A DNA stretch of 64,000 nt. Source: Ectobius pallidus (taxonomy: Eukaryota; Arthropoda; Insecta; Blattodea; Ectobiidae). Positions 11,716 to 21,344 of the stretch are shown here, one piece after another (position 1 is the stretch's first letter; every line of letters begins with the position of its first letter). A model generated the notes under the pieces. It saw nothing but the letters and a program-made list of their open reading frames with translations, made no database searches and was not told where the DNA came from. The DNA lies in the NCBI GenBank assembly GCA_964059195.1, contig CAXKWD010000005.1:150875265-150939264 (forward strand). The letters are read 5' to 3'. The translations under genes and the position numbers were made by a program.

Positions 11716-14700
11716 TTGTTTTACATAACCCAAATTTCAGCTCATGATACAGCAGCGGAGGAGATAGCAGCTCATGATAGAGCAGCGGAGGAGATAGCAG
11801 TTCATGATAGAGCAGCGGAGGAGATAGCAGCTCATAATAGGGCAGCGGAGGAGATAGCAGATCATGATAGAGCAGCGAAGGTGATAACAGCTCATCTTAC
11901 AGAAGCGGAGGAGATAGCAGCTCATGATAGAGCAGCGGAGGAGATAGCAGCTCATGATAGAGCAGCGGAGGAGATAGCAGCTCATAATAGAGCAGCGGAG
12001 GAGATAGCAGCTCATGATCGAGCAGCGGAGGAGATAGCAGCTCATAATAGAGCAGCGGAGGAGATAGCAGCTCATAACAGAGCAGCGGAGGAGATAGCAG
12101 CTCATAATAGAGCAGCGGAGGTGATAACAGCTCATCTTACAGAAGCGGAGGAGATAGCAGCTCATGATAGAGCAGCGGAGGAGATAGCAGCTCATGATAG
12201 AGCAGCGGAGGTGATAACAGCTCATCTTACAGAAGCGGAGGAGATAGCAGTTCATAATAGAGCAGCGGAGGAGATAGCAGCGCATGATACAGCAGCGGAG
12301 GAGATAGCAGCTCATAATAGAGCAGCGGAGGAGATAGCAGCTCATGATACAGCAGCGGAGGAGATAGCAGCTCATAATAGGGCAACGGAGGAGATAGCAA
12401 TTCATGATAGAGCAGCGGAGGTGATAACAGCTCATCTTACAGAAGCGGAGGAGATAGCAGCTCATGATAGAGCAGCGGAGGAGATAGCAGCTCATGATAC
12501 AGCAGCGGAGGAGATAGCAGCTCATAATAGGGCAGCGGAGGAGATAGCAACTCATGATAGAGCAGCGGAGGTGATAACAGCTCATCTTACAGAAGCGGAG
12601 GAGATAGCAGCTCATGATAGAGCAGCGGAGGAGATAGCAGCTCATGATAGAGCAGCGGAGGAGATAGCAGCTCATAATCGAGCAGCGGAGGAGATAGCAG
12701 CTCATGATCGAGCAGCGGAGGAGATAGCAGCTCATGATAGAGCAGCGGAGGTGATAACAGCTCATCTTACAGAAGCGGAGGAGATAGCAGCTCATAATAG
12801 GGCAGCGGAGGAGATAGCAGCTCATGATAGAGCAGCGGAGGTGATAACAGCTCATCTTACAGCAGCGGAGGAGATAGCAGCTCATGATAGAGCAGCGGAG
12901 GAGATAGCAGTTCATGATACAGCAGCGGAGGAGATAGCAGCTCATAATAGGGCAGCGGAGGAGATAGCAGCTCATGATAGAGCAGCGGAGGTGATAACAG
13001 CTCATCTTACAGAAGCGGAGGAGATAGCAGCTCATGATAGAGCAGCGGAGGAGATAGCAGCTCATGATAGAGCAGCGGAGGTGATAACAGCTCATCTCAC
13101 AGCAGCGGAGGAGATAGCAGCTCATGATATAGCAGCGGAGGAGATAGCAGCTCATGATACAGCAGCGGAGGAGATAGCAGCTCATAATAGGGCAGCGGAG
13201 GAGATAGCAGCTCATGATAGAGCAGCGGAGGTGATGACAGCTCATCTTACAGCAGCGGAGGAGATAGCAGCTCATGATAGAGCAGCGGAGGAGATAGCAG
13301 CTCATGATACAGCAGTGGAGGAGATAGCAGCTCATAATAGAGCAGCAAAGGAGATAGCAGCTCATAATAGGGCAGCGGAGGAGATAGCTCATGATAGAGC
13401 AGCGGAGGTGATAACAGCTCATCTTACAGAAGCGGAGGAGATAGCAGCTCATGATAGAGCAGCGGAGGAGATAGCAGCGGAGGAGATAGCAGCTCATGAT
13501 AGAGCAGCGGAGGTGATAACAGCTCATCTTACAGAAGCGGAGGAGATAGCAGCTCATGATACAGCAGCGGAGGACATAGCAGCTCATGATAGAGCAGCGG
13601 AGGTGATAAAAGCTCATCTTACAGAAGCGGAGGAGATAGCAGCTCATAATAGAGCAGCGGAGGAGATAGCAGCTCATGATACAGCAGCGGAGGAGATAGC
13701 AGCTCATAATAGGGCAGCGGAGGAGATAGCAGCTCATGATAGAGCAGCGGAGGTGATAACAGCTCATCTTACAGAAGCGGAGGAGATAGCAGCTCATAAT
13801 AGGGCAGCGGAGGAGATAGCAGCTCATGATAGAGCAGCGGAGGTGATAACAGCTCATCTTACAGCAGCGGAGGAGATAGCAGCTCATGATAGAGCAGCGG
13901 AGGAGATAGCAGCTCATGATACAGCAGCGGAGGAGATAGCAGCTCATAATAGAGCAGCAAAGGAGATAGCAGCTCATAATAGGGCAGCGGAGGAGATGGC
14001 AGCTCATGATAGAGCAGCGGAGGTGATAACAGCTCATCTTACAGAAGCGGAGGAGATAGCAGCTCATGATAGAGCAGCGGAGGAGATTGCAGCTCATGAT
14101 AGAGCAGCGGAGGTGATAACAGCTCATCTTACAGAAGCGGAGGAGATAGCAGCTCATGATACAGCAGCGGAGGAGATAGCAGCTCATGATAGAGCAGCGG
14201 AGGTGATAACAGCTCATCTTACAGAAGCGGAGGAGATAGCAGCTCATGATAGAGCAGCGGAGGAGATAGCAGCTCATGATACAGCAGCGGAGGAGATAGC
14301 AGCTCATAATAGGGCAGCGGAGGAGATAGCAGCTCATGATAGAGCAGCGGAGGTGATAACAGCTCATCTTTCAGCAGCGGAGGAGTTAGCAGCTCATGAT
14401 AGAGCAGCGGAGGAGATAGCAGCTCATGATAGAGCAGCGGAGGAGATAGCAGCTCATAATAGGGCAGCTGAGGAGATAGCAGCTCATGATAGAGCAGCGG
14501 AGGAGATAGCAGCTCATAATAGGGCAGCGGAGGAGATAGCAGCTCATGATAGAGCAGCGGAGGTGATAACAGCTCATCTTACAGAAGCGGAGGAGATAGC
14601 AGCTCATGATAGAGCAGCGGAGGTGATAACAGCTCATCTTACAGAAGCGGAGGAGATAGCAGCTCATGATAGAGCAGCGGAGGAGATAGCAGCTCATGAT

Positions 14701-15189
14701 ACAGCAGCGGAGGAGATAGCAGCTCATAATAGGGCAGCGGAGGAGATAGCAGCTCATGATAGAGCAGCGGAGGTGATAACAGCTCATCTTTCAGCAGCGG
14801 AGGAGATAGCAGCTCATGATAGAGCAGCGGAGGAGATAGCAGCTCATGATAGAGCAGCGGAGGAGATAGCAGCTCATAATAGGGCAGCTGAGGAGATAGC
14901 AGCTCATGATAGAGCAGCGGAGGAGATAGCAGCTCATGATAGAGCAGCTGAGGAGAAAGCAGCTCATAATAGGGCAGCGGAGGAGATAGCAGCTCATGAT
15001 AAAGCAGCGAAGGTGAAAGCAGCTCAGGATAGAGCAGGATGGAGTGGTTATAAGAATTTAAGAAAAATGATATTGAGAAAAATCTTCAGTTTTCATGTAC
15101 GGTTCCAACAACTAAGGCCTTTAACGAAACAGTTTGCAAATTTTTGTAAAGTTTCTATCAACATTGTACACCTTAAAATAAAGAAGTAA
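11716..15189 (+). CDS. hypothetical tandem-repeat protein or exon (10-residue repeat)
   Basis: A single open frame covers the whole 30-bp array and extends about 50 codons beyond it to TAA at 15187-15189. The repeat reads AAEEIAAHDR, with variants AAHNR, AAHDT and VITAHLTEAE. It is rich in Ala and Glu, so a long charged helix is plausible. The first codon is TTG and an in-frame TGA lies just upstream at 11713-11715. No ATG is in frame for the first roughly 500 codons, so this is not a normal single-exon gene. The array starts exactly at a plausible splice acceptor (tttcag, AG at 11739-11740, with a branch-like 'ttacataac' upstream), so it could be a 3' exon. The unique C-terminus (AGWSGYKNLRKM onward, then lysine-rich) matches no family I know. 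AATAAA overlaps the stop. No stop occurs in about 110 units and both length variants are multiples of three, which is suggestive but not proof of translation. The alternative is a neutral minisatellite. Confidence 0.35.
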   Translation: MFYITQISAHDTAAEEIAAHDRAAEEIAVHDRAAEEIAAHNRAAEEIADHDRAAKVITAHLTEAEEIAAHDRAAEEIAAHDRAAEEIAAHNRAAEEIAAHDRAAEEIAAHNRAAEEIAAHNRAAEEIAAHNRAAEVITAHLTEAEEIAAHDRAAEEIAAHDRAAEVITAHLTEAEEIAVHNRAAEEIAAHDTAAEEIAAHNRAAEEIAAHDTAAEEIAAHNRATEEIAIHDRAAEVITAHLTEAEEIAAHDRAAEEIAAHDTAAEEIAAHNRAAEEIATHDRAAEVITAHLTEAEEIAAHDRAAEEIAAHDRAAEEIAAHNRAAEEIAAHDRAAEEIAAHDRAAEVITAHLTEAEEIAAHNRAAEEIAAHDRAAEVITAHLTAAEEIAAHDRAAEEIAVHDTAAEEIAAHNRAAEEIAAHDRAAEVITAHLTEAEEIAAHDRAAEEIAAHDRAAEVITAHLTAAEEIAAHDIAAEEIAAHDTAAEEIAAHNRAAEEIAAHDRAAEVMTAHLTAAEEIAAHDRAAEEIAAHDTAVEEIAAHNRAAKEIAAHNRAAEEIAHDRAAEVITAHLTEAEEIAAHDRAAEEIAAEEIAAHDRAAEVITAHLTEAEEIAAHDTAAEDIAAHDRAAEVIKAHLTEAEEIAAHNRAAEEIAAHDTAAEEIAAHNRAAEEIAAHDRAAEVITAHLTEAEEIAAHNRAAEEIAAHDRAAEVITAHLTAAEEIAAHDRAAEEIAAHDTAAEEIAAHNRAAKEIAAHNRAAEEMAAHDRAAEVITAHLTEAEEIAAHDRAAEEIAAHDRAAEVITAHLTEAEEIAAHDTAAEEIAAHDRAAEVITAHLTEAEEIAAHDRAAEEIAAHDTAAEEIAAHNRAAEEIAAHDRAAEVITAHLSAAEELAAHDRAAEEIAAHDRAAEEIAAHNRAAEEIAAHDRAAEEIAAHNRAAEEIAAHDRAAEVITAHLTEAEEIAAHDRAAEVITAHLTEAEEIAAHDRAAEEIAAHDTAAEEIAAHNRAAEEIAAHDRAAEVITAHLSAAEEIAAHDRAAEEIAAHDRAAEEIAAHNRAAEEIAAHDRAAEEIAAHDRAAEEKAAHNRAAEEIAAHDKAAKVKAAQDRAGWSGYKNLRKMILRKIFSFHVRFQQLRPLTKQFANFCKVSINIVHLKIKK
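11738..15039 (+). repeat. 30-bp minisatellite, about 110 copies
   Basis: From 11761 to 13380 there are 54 exact-length 30-bp units. One 27-bp unit (13381-13407), two full units, one 15-bp partial unit (13468-13482), 51 more full units (13483-15012) and a degenerate last unit follow. About 22 units are the 'gtgataacagctcatctt' variant, spaced mostly two to six units apart, which gives a higher-order pattern. Differences between units are almost all single substitutions, so the array has been homogenised. Only one sense frame is open; the other two contain TGA or TAG in nearly every unit. Confidence 0.98.
15177..15182 (+). promoter_or_regulatory. possible polyadenylation signal AATAAA
   Basis: Canonical AATAAA five bases before the stop codon of the repeat ORF, followed by a T-rich stretch near 15208. 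It is in the right place for a 3' exon, but the motif is common by chance in AT-rich DNA. Confidence 0.3.
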
Positions 15190-16056
15190 TTTGATGAATG
15201 TGGAAGTTCTTTTATTTTAGTGTAATGAATTAGCTTCGTTGTTAAACAGCTTTGTAGTTGACACCTAAATTACGGCAAGAGTCAAAATTTTCAACCATAA
15301 TATTACTCTATATAAGCTTAATTTTTTATCGTTTGGAAGATGCCCGGCTTTTTCAATCCACTTCCAGAACAGAATCATTGATCAAAACGTAGGATAGAAT
15401 AACTCTGTGAAAGTATATAATGCTGATCAGCAATCCTAGGAATGTTTGTAGGCTAAAAAAACAAATATGTATTTACATAGAAATCCTAGAACTGCTGATC
15501 AGCGTTTACAGCAATGTCGCATCAATATTAAATCATTCTGCCAGTTTTGATTTCTATCTATATCCTAGAATAGTAATATTCATGGAATAATTTCGTATTA
15601 CTATATACGCAAACTTATTGGAGTAATTATAACAAGGTACAGAACAGTGCTATCAGAACATAAATTCATTAGCTCAGTCTTTAGGTAACCTCTGAGTATA
15701 ACCTCGAATGTATAGTTATTTGACTGTCATCTTAGCATCTTCGCCATTTTAATATTCCCTCTCTACATTCCGAGTATTCAGACATTAAGTCACCCCTTTT
15801 ATTGCTACTAATTTGTATACGGTTCGTGGCCTACTGTGCCCTATGGAACATTACGTAAGAGGCAGTTATAAATAAACTTACAAAGTATAAAATAGTGGTG
15901 TTAAACGGGCATGCACTACCATGTGTGACGAGAATAATGTTATTAATTAAGATGCATTTACAACGCTAGTTAGGTGATGTAATGCTTTGGATTGAAAATT
16001 AATAGACTCGGCACTCGATATCCCGGCAGTTCGGATTACTCGGCAACCAAGATGGG
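15190..16056. other. unannotated DNA with one short hairpin
   Basis: Inverted words GCTGATCAGCAATCCTAGGA (from 15422) and CCTAGAACTGCTGATCAGC (to about 15505) form an approximately 85-bp hairpin. Nothing else is recognised. Confidence 0.5.
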
Positions 16057-16667
16057 AAAAATAAAATCAAGTAAACTGATGTAAGCATGTGCCAGAATGG
16101 TTTTCTTTAATCAGTGATGATTGCAATTATAATATGCATAAAATAAGTTATTTTTGTAATCGATTTCCGAATTAACCTCCACTCCGATTCATTAAGCAGG
16201 GCTTACGGAGAAACAAAGGTCTGAAGATTGATAAGCATTTGTGAAGGAATGTATGGAGAGTGTTATTTGTCAAACTTACCTGTATTGCAACTTCCAAAGC
16301 CGTATATGAACACTGTAAAACAATATGCTGCCATGAGAACTGATTTGCATTTGATAAATTCTTTCTAATATATTACCATAAAACAGGCACTAAATTGGGC
16401 ACTACTCCGGTACAGGTTAACCTCTATGGTCCCATGTCAATAGGCTTCTTCCCATGGACGTTTTAAAAGCGTATACCAAGTTTCATGAAAAACCGATAAA
16501 GCGTATTTAAGTTATTGCGCGTGCAGACACACGGACGGACAGACAGACAAACAAACAGAGGGACAGACATTTTCCCGATCTGGAGGTTAACTCGGAAATC
16601 GATTACAACAATGAATAAACAAATGCATTCTGGCACTTGGTTACATCAGTTTGCCTGATTTTATTTT
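16057..16667. mobile_element. AAGTGCCAGAATG-family element with inverted long ends
   Basis: The left end 'aaaataaaatcaagtaaact' and the reverse complement of the right end ('aaaataaaatcaggcaaact') match, and both continue into the family word GTGCCAGAATG and the inner block 'gtaatcgatttccga'. One internal unit and a (GACA)n stretch (16528-16570) lie between. Both ends being the same terminus, inverted, makes this a foldback derivative of the family. Confidence 0.7.
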
Positions 16668-17325
16668 AGTTATGAATCAAATGAAAGAAAAATCTGATGT
16701 GAAAGTCACATAACTTCCTCTGCCCAAATAAAAGTTAGCAGTATTCACATATCCTTGTACAGAATCGCAAAACAAAATTTTACGCTAATTATGCTATAAA
16801 TACCTTATAGACCCTTCTTTGAATTTGCGACTAAAAACTCAGGCTATGGGCAAAGAAAGTAAGAAAGAAGATAAAACAAGTTTGAAAATTCAAATATAAG
16901 TTGCACCGTGGGATGAATCGGTCCCGCCCAACCTACTATCACCGATGCGGTTTCTTTTATACCACGATCTAGCGAATTCTTCTGTCCTCGTATTATGAAG
17001 AAACTCGTGATTGGACTTTGGAGATGTGATGTCATACCGCTAGACGAGAGGTGACAGGGAAAGATAAAAGGATTTCATAATTACGGTGCCAATAGCCACA
17101 ACTGCAGAACATTAAAAGAAATCATACTACACAAAATATGATATATACCAGCTATGTGAAATGGTCTCTTCAATTTTTTTAATTAAAAATTCTGCTAAAT
17201 TTTAATTCAGTGGTTCTAGAATTGTGGTATGTCTACGCGTATTTCTAGGTAGTGGGACTACATTTCAAAGAATATTAATTTAAAACAAAATCAGGCTTAT
17301 CCAATTAATTTAAGTTTTCGGGTTC
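16668..17325. other. unannotated AT-rich DNA
   Basis: Nothing recognised. Confidence 0.45.
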
Positions 17326-17333
17326 GTAATCAT

Positions 17334-17949
17334 CAGTGCCCGGATTTTGATGACATGTCATCCTTTAAATGGTACATCATGGACGTTGCCCACTAGTGCA
17401 GATATTCTGATCATGACTCCTAGGTTACAAAAATTACAATTTTTAGGGTCTTTATTATTTTTTCATTTTTCATTTTTAAGTCATTTTTAGAATTAAAAGT
17501 CATTACTTGGCCATTTTTTGGCAATTTTATGGTCTTTTTATTCCCATATTTCATATTTTTGGGTCATTTTTTAAATTATTTTTTTTTTATTTTGTGTTGT
17601 TTCCTGCATTATATAAAGTTTTTATGAATTTACTTACATTTAATATTATGAGAACTCTAAATAATCATAATTAAATAGATCATATTATAATTTTAATTTG
17701 GATACTGAAAGACGGTGTTTGCTGTTTCCATTTAACTGTATGCGCCAATTAACTAATTACAAGCCTATATGATGGGGTCAGAAACATTAATGTAGAAATG
17801 TAGAATAGAAACATTAACGTAGAATAGACACAAATCTGATGAATAAACTATCATTTTCATATAGATTTTTGGGCCATTTTTCTGTATTTTTCCAGTCATT
17901 TTATAGCTAATTTTTTAAGTATATTTAGGTCATCAAAATCCGGGCCCTG
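17334..17949. mobile_element. hAT-like non-autonomous element, family 1
   Basis: TIRs are CAGTGCCCGGATTTTGATGA on the left and TCATCAAAATCCGGGCCCTG on the right. A perfect 8-bp target-site duplication, gtaatcat, lies at 17326-17333 and 17950-17957. An 8-bp TSD with CAG...CTG termini is typical of the hAT superfamily. The 616-bp interior is T-rich with repeated 'gtcattttt' words and encodes no transposase. Confidence 0.9.
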
Positions 17950-17957
17950 GTAATCAT

Positions 17958-18394
17958 AAACCCACTATACCACGGCCTATAAGCTCGAAAAACCTGTTCA
18001 ATTATTTGAACGACAGTCATTGGTTGGTTGGTTTTATGGCTATTTAAGGACATGGATGTACTAAATTTAGGACTGTGACCGTCACCGGTGTGCCGCAATT
18101 TTGTCCCGTGGGAAGTCGAAAAACTCGGAATCAATCCTCTTACTCACCCTGTTGGGGGTTCGGGAAACCATCATTTATTTATATATATATTTATTTATTT
18201 ATTTATTTAATAATAATCTACTCTTATACAATTCAACGGCCCTTAAAAGCGTGCTTGCTCGCTCGCCCGCTTCGTGAGACATCGGGTATACTCGGCGATG
18301 TTCGTCTCTCGCAGTGTAAACTTTCATGACGACTACAAAATTAGGTAAACCGCTATTATATAAGGCCTACGTGAAATGAACACAATGCACAAAT
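17958..18394. other. SINE body fragment and TTTA microsatellite
   Basis: 18015-18118 resembles the 5'-most (tail-side) part of the minus-strand SINE at 33496-33739, sharing 'tggttatttaa'-like, 'gatgtactg/a' and 'tgtgaccgtcaccggtgtg' words. A TTTA/TA-rich microsatellite lies at 18171-18212. Confidence 0.5.
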
Positions 18395-18650
18395 ATTCTA
18401 ATTTTATTTTTACTTACAATTTTCATAGCTCTGAACCACAAAATTTTTAATAATCTACCAGTGTAAATTTCTTAAAAATCCTGGAGTCAATGATCATGGC
18501 GGGCGAAGCACCGGGGGCACCAGCAGTAAAATATTGATGGTTTAACTCTTGAAATATCGCTGATAATAATCCAAACAAACCATTCCTTCCCTTGAAACAT
18601 TATATAATTTCTGAAAATTACACTGAATTGATAAAATAAAATTCACATCA
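18395..18650 (-). repeat. dispersed repeat, inverted partner of 54440-54690
   Basis: Words such as 'ttttcatagctctgaaccac', 'cctggagtcaat' and 'aaacaaaccattccttccc' recur inverted at 54440-54690. Inside is 'ggcgggcgaagc', the reverse of the CTTCGCC-type head. The class is unknown. Confidence 0.6.
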
Positions 18651-18769
18651 TATTCATGTCAATAAACAGTTGAGAAACAATACGTATTATGTATTCATAG
18701 GTTCCTTTGGAACTGCATAATCGATTCTGTTATAGTTTTCCCAGGGGGCGCCGGAATTTTAGCTGCTTC

Positions 18770-18907
18770 ATTAATATTATTAATGGCTTAGTTTATGAAT
18801 GGTTCGCGTGCAAGTGTTAATAAATATAATGCTTTAATAATTATTATACTCTTAATTTTTAATTTTTAAATGAATTATCGTGGGCGAAGCCACGGGCACC
18901 TCCTAGT
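18770..18907 (-). mobile_element. head fragment of the CCGCTTCGCCCA-type repeat
   Basis: In reverse complement it reads 'ggtgcccgtggcttcgccca', then 'cgataattcatttaaaaatt', and reaches 'tatttattaacacttgcacg'. This is the same order as in the copy starting at 37413. It is truncated at about 140 bp. Confidence 0.65.
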
Positions 18908-18974
18908 ATTGAACACTATAGGTAGAAACCCCAATTACAATGTTGTTAATACATTTTAGTCCAATGAGGGTCAT

Positions 18975-19262
18975 ATTGATAATTTATCTTCACACACAAA
19001 CAGCTTATAAATAGAAGTAAAACCCATTTAAAATTACTTTGTATTCTTGCTGGTGTTTTGTACTATAAAATATCTCCCACTATATAATTAGGAAATGCAT
19101 TTCGGCTTAAGTAAGCTTAAGTAAATATAAGTAAGCTGAAATGTATTTCCTAATGATACAGTAGGAGAAATTTAATAGTAAAAGACACCAGGAAGAATAA
19201 ACAGTAATTTAAATGAGTTTTAGTTCTACTTATATGCTGTTTGTGTGACGAGAAATCTTTAA
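18975..19262. repeat. long hairpin (foldback) about 290 bp
   Basis: The left arm (about 18990-19110) and right arm (about 19130-19258) are inverted copies with moderate divergence. Shared words include CACACAAACAGC and TTAGGAAAT(G/A)CATTTC. The short loop contains direct 'aagtaagctt' repeats. No TSD or coding capacity was seen. Confidence 0.75.
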
Positions 19263-19500
19263 TACTAGTTTAACTTTTTGACTCGCAAGTGTAATAGTGT
19301 TTTTATTACTGACATCAGCACTGATAAGCTGAATAATAATAGAGGCCTACTAGTGTCATAAGCCTATAATATAATCCTACACATCTTATTGAGGGTATAA
19401 GGTGGCTAAGAAACCCAATATTACCAATTACAATGTTCAAGACGAGAAAACAATTCAATAGTGTAATTATCAATATTCATTTTTCTAATCTATGTGAGTA

Positions 19501-19704
19501 CCTAGACGTAGGTGAGAGGACAATATTAGGATAGATTTAAGGGAAGTAGGATTTGCGAGGGATGATTGGATAGAGTTAGCACTGAATAGGGTTGAATGGC
19601 GGGCTCAGGTAAGCGCGGCAATGAACCTTCGGGTTTAATAAAATAGATAATGTTCCTTTAGCTTGCTTAGGAATTGACTACTGCCTTTGAGTAAGTAAGT
19701 ATGT
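19501..19704 (+). pseudogene. non-LTR retrotransposon 3' end (RTE-like, tentative)
   Basis: Contains the nucleotide blocks 'ggaggacaatattaggatag'-like, 'gtaggatttgcgagggatga' and 'ggcgggctcaggtaagcgcg', ending in a gtaagtaagt tail. The same block appears at 35366, 42061, 47749, 62385 and 63937. In the best-preserved copy it encodes the C-terminal end of ORF2. This copy is severely 5'-truncated. Confidence 0.75.
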
Positions 19705-20714
19705 AATCTATATGAGTATATTAAACATTTAGCTACAGGTAGCAGATACTACCACTTTACACACTACTCTACTGTGGACTTGAGAATGCTACTAAATAGA
19801 ACTTGCTGCAACGTAATAGGCCTAGTGAAGCAATAACTTACTCCTTTATAATATAGAACATCGTCTGCATCCAAAAAGGCGGAAGGTTAAAATAATTTGT
19901 GTGAGAAAAGCCTCGTAGCTATTAACACATGCGTACGTGAGATTAGAATCAGTGTCATCTGGACCTGGAATGTCATCTACATGTCAGTGGGACCGCCACG
20001 CTAGCATGAGAACCATAAGAAATTACCACATTTTAAGGGCAACTGGAATCTCTTGCATCTGAGGGGAAAGTAACATGCCAAGGGTAAAATGATAACTTGA
20101 ATTCTTCTTCCCCATTCCACTAAAACGTGCAAGAATTACTAACAACCTCAACATAACATCCAGAATATCAAGAACTCCAGTTGTGGGAAACTTTTCCTGT
20201 TGTAAGTTAAATGAAGTAAAAATGTATAGTTGAATTTACATAAAAGGGGTCTATATCCTCATAATGTTTGTATAAAGTAGGGTACCGGTATATCATAGAA
20301 AATAAGTAAATTATTATACTGTAATTTAGACATTCTAATTTTTAATAATTTAGTCATTTTCGTGCTTTGAAAATGAATTTAGAGTTTGCTTAATTTTTAA
20401 TCTTTTTTTCTTCTTCTTTCATTGTAGAATATGTATCCTGTTTGTTTTCCCGTTTAAGCTTCTTCCTCTGAAGATGTGCAAGCCCATGTGCTCTGCCCAT
20501 CTCTTTTCCAGGTCTTCTTCTTTCTCATTTCCATCTAAGCGCCTATCCTCTTTAGCTCTTCTCATCACTCGGTCTTCCGGAATTCCATCTATATGCTGTG
20601 TTCTCTCCACATTTTCGTCTATCTTTGTGACATTTTAAATATTGTGACTAAATAGCCATTAACAGAAAACATGCAATACAAGCCCGTCGCAAAAATATTG
20701 TCGAAAGGACAAGA
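19705..20714. other. unannotated DNA
   Basis: Nothing recognised apart from an imperfect CTT/TCC-rich stretch at 20400-20530. Confidence 0.45.
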
Positions 20715-20948
20715 AGCCCCTGCAGTTATTAACTAGTCAACACGCAGTACACGTCTGTTGGAGAAATTGTCTACGGTGCTAGGCGAGCGAGGAGCCCCTG
20801 CAGTTGATGACTAGTCAACACGCAGTACACATCTGCTACAGAAGTTGCCTAACGTACTAGGCGGGCAATAAGCCTCTGCAGTTAATGACTAGAAAACACG
20901 CAGTACACGACTGCTGCAGATGTTATCTGACACTCTAGGTGAGCAGTA
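20715..20948 (+). repeat. 78-bp tandem repeat, three units
   Basis: Units start at 20715, 20793 and 20871 with 'agcccctgcagtt' ('agcctctgcagtt' in the third). Each contains 'gactagtcaacacgcagtac'-type sequence. The units are diverged from one another, so the array is not very recent. Function unknown. Confidence 0.85.
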
Positions 20949-20954
20949 AGTTAT

Positions 20955-21054
20955 TTAAGTATTTCCTTGCTCTTTTTCATGGCGTCTTCCATAAGAAAAA
21001 CATGTAGGATAGTTTCTTATGGTAGACGTCATGAACATGAGAAAGGAAAATAAG
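20955..21054. repeat. short hairpin
   Basis: Arms of about 42-47 bp (20955-21001 and 21013-21054) pair with few mismatches; shared words are CATGGCGTCTTCCATAAGAAA and its near-complement. It follows the 78-bp repeat immediately. Confidence 0.65.
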
Positions 21055-21344
21055 ATAGGCCTACATGAAAATTCGGAAGAATAATTAAACGGCCAGGATA
21101 CTAGACTTAAGCTCCAATATGATGTGCACTACTTAAATCGCATATCGGTATGAAATTCCTTAAAATATGGTGTAATTAGCTGAAATAGAGAAGTCCCGCA
21201 TACCGGCGTGTACTATACTATACCACTCCACCAATAATCACTATATAGTCTTATACTCTCGATCTAGTAAAAATTAATTATACAATACCTGTACATAAAT
21301 TAATAAATTTCATTTTTACCAATGAGAGGGTGTTATATAATAAG

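Noticed and set aside
11737..14997. Long minus-strand ORFs across the tandem array as genes
   Set aside because: They are the antisense reading of the 30-bp unit, broken by stops wherever units vary, with no unique flanking protein sequence.
11738..15039. CRISPR-like array
   Set aside because: Units are contiguous 30-bp tandem copies without spacers, in eukaryotic-type DNA.
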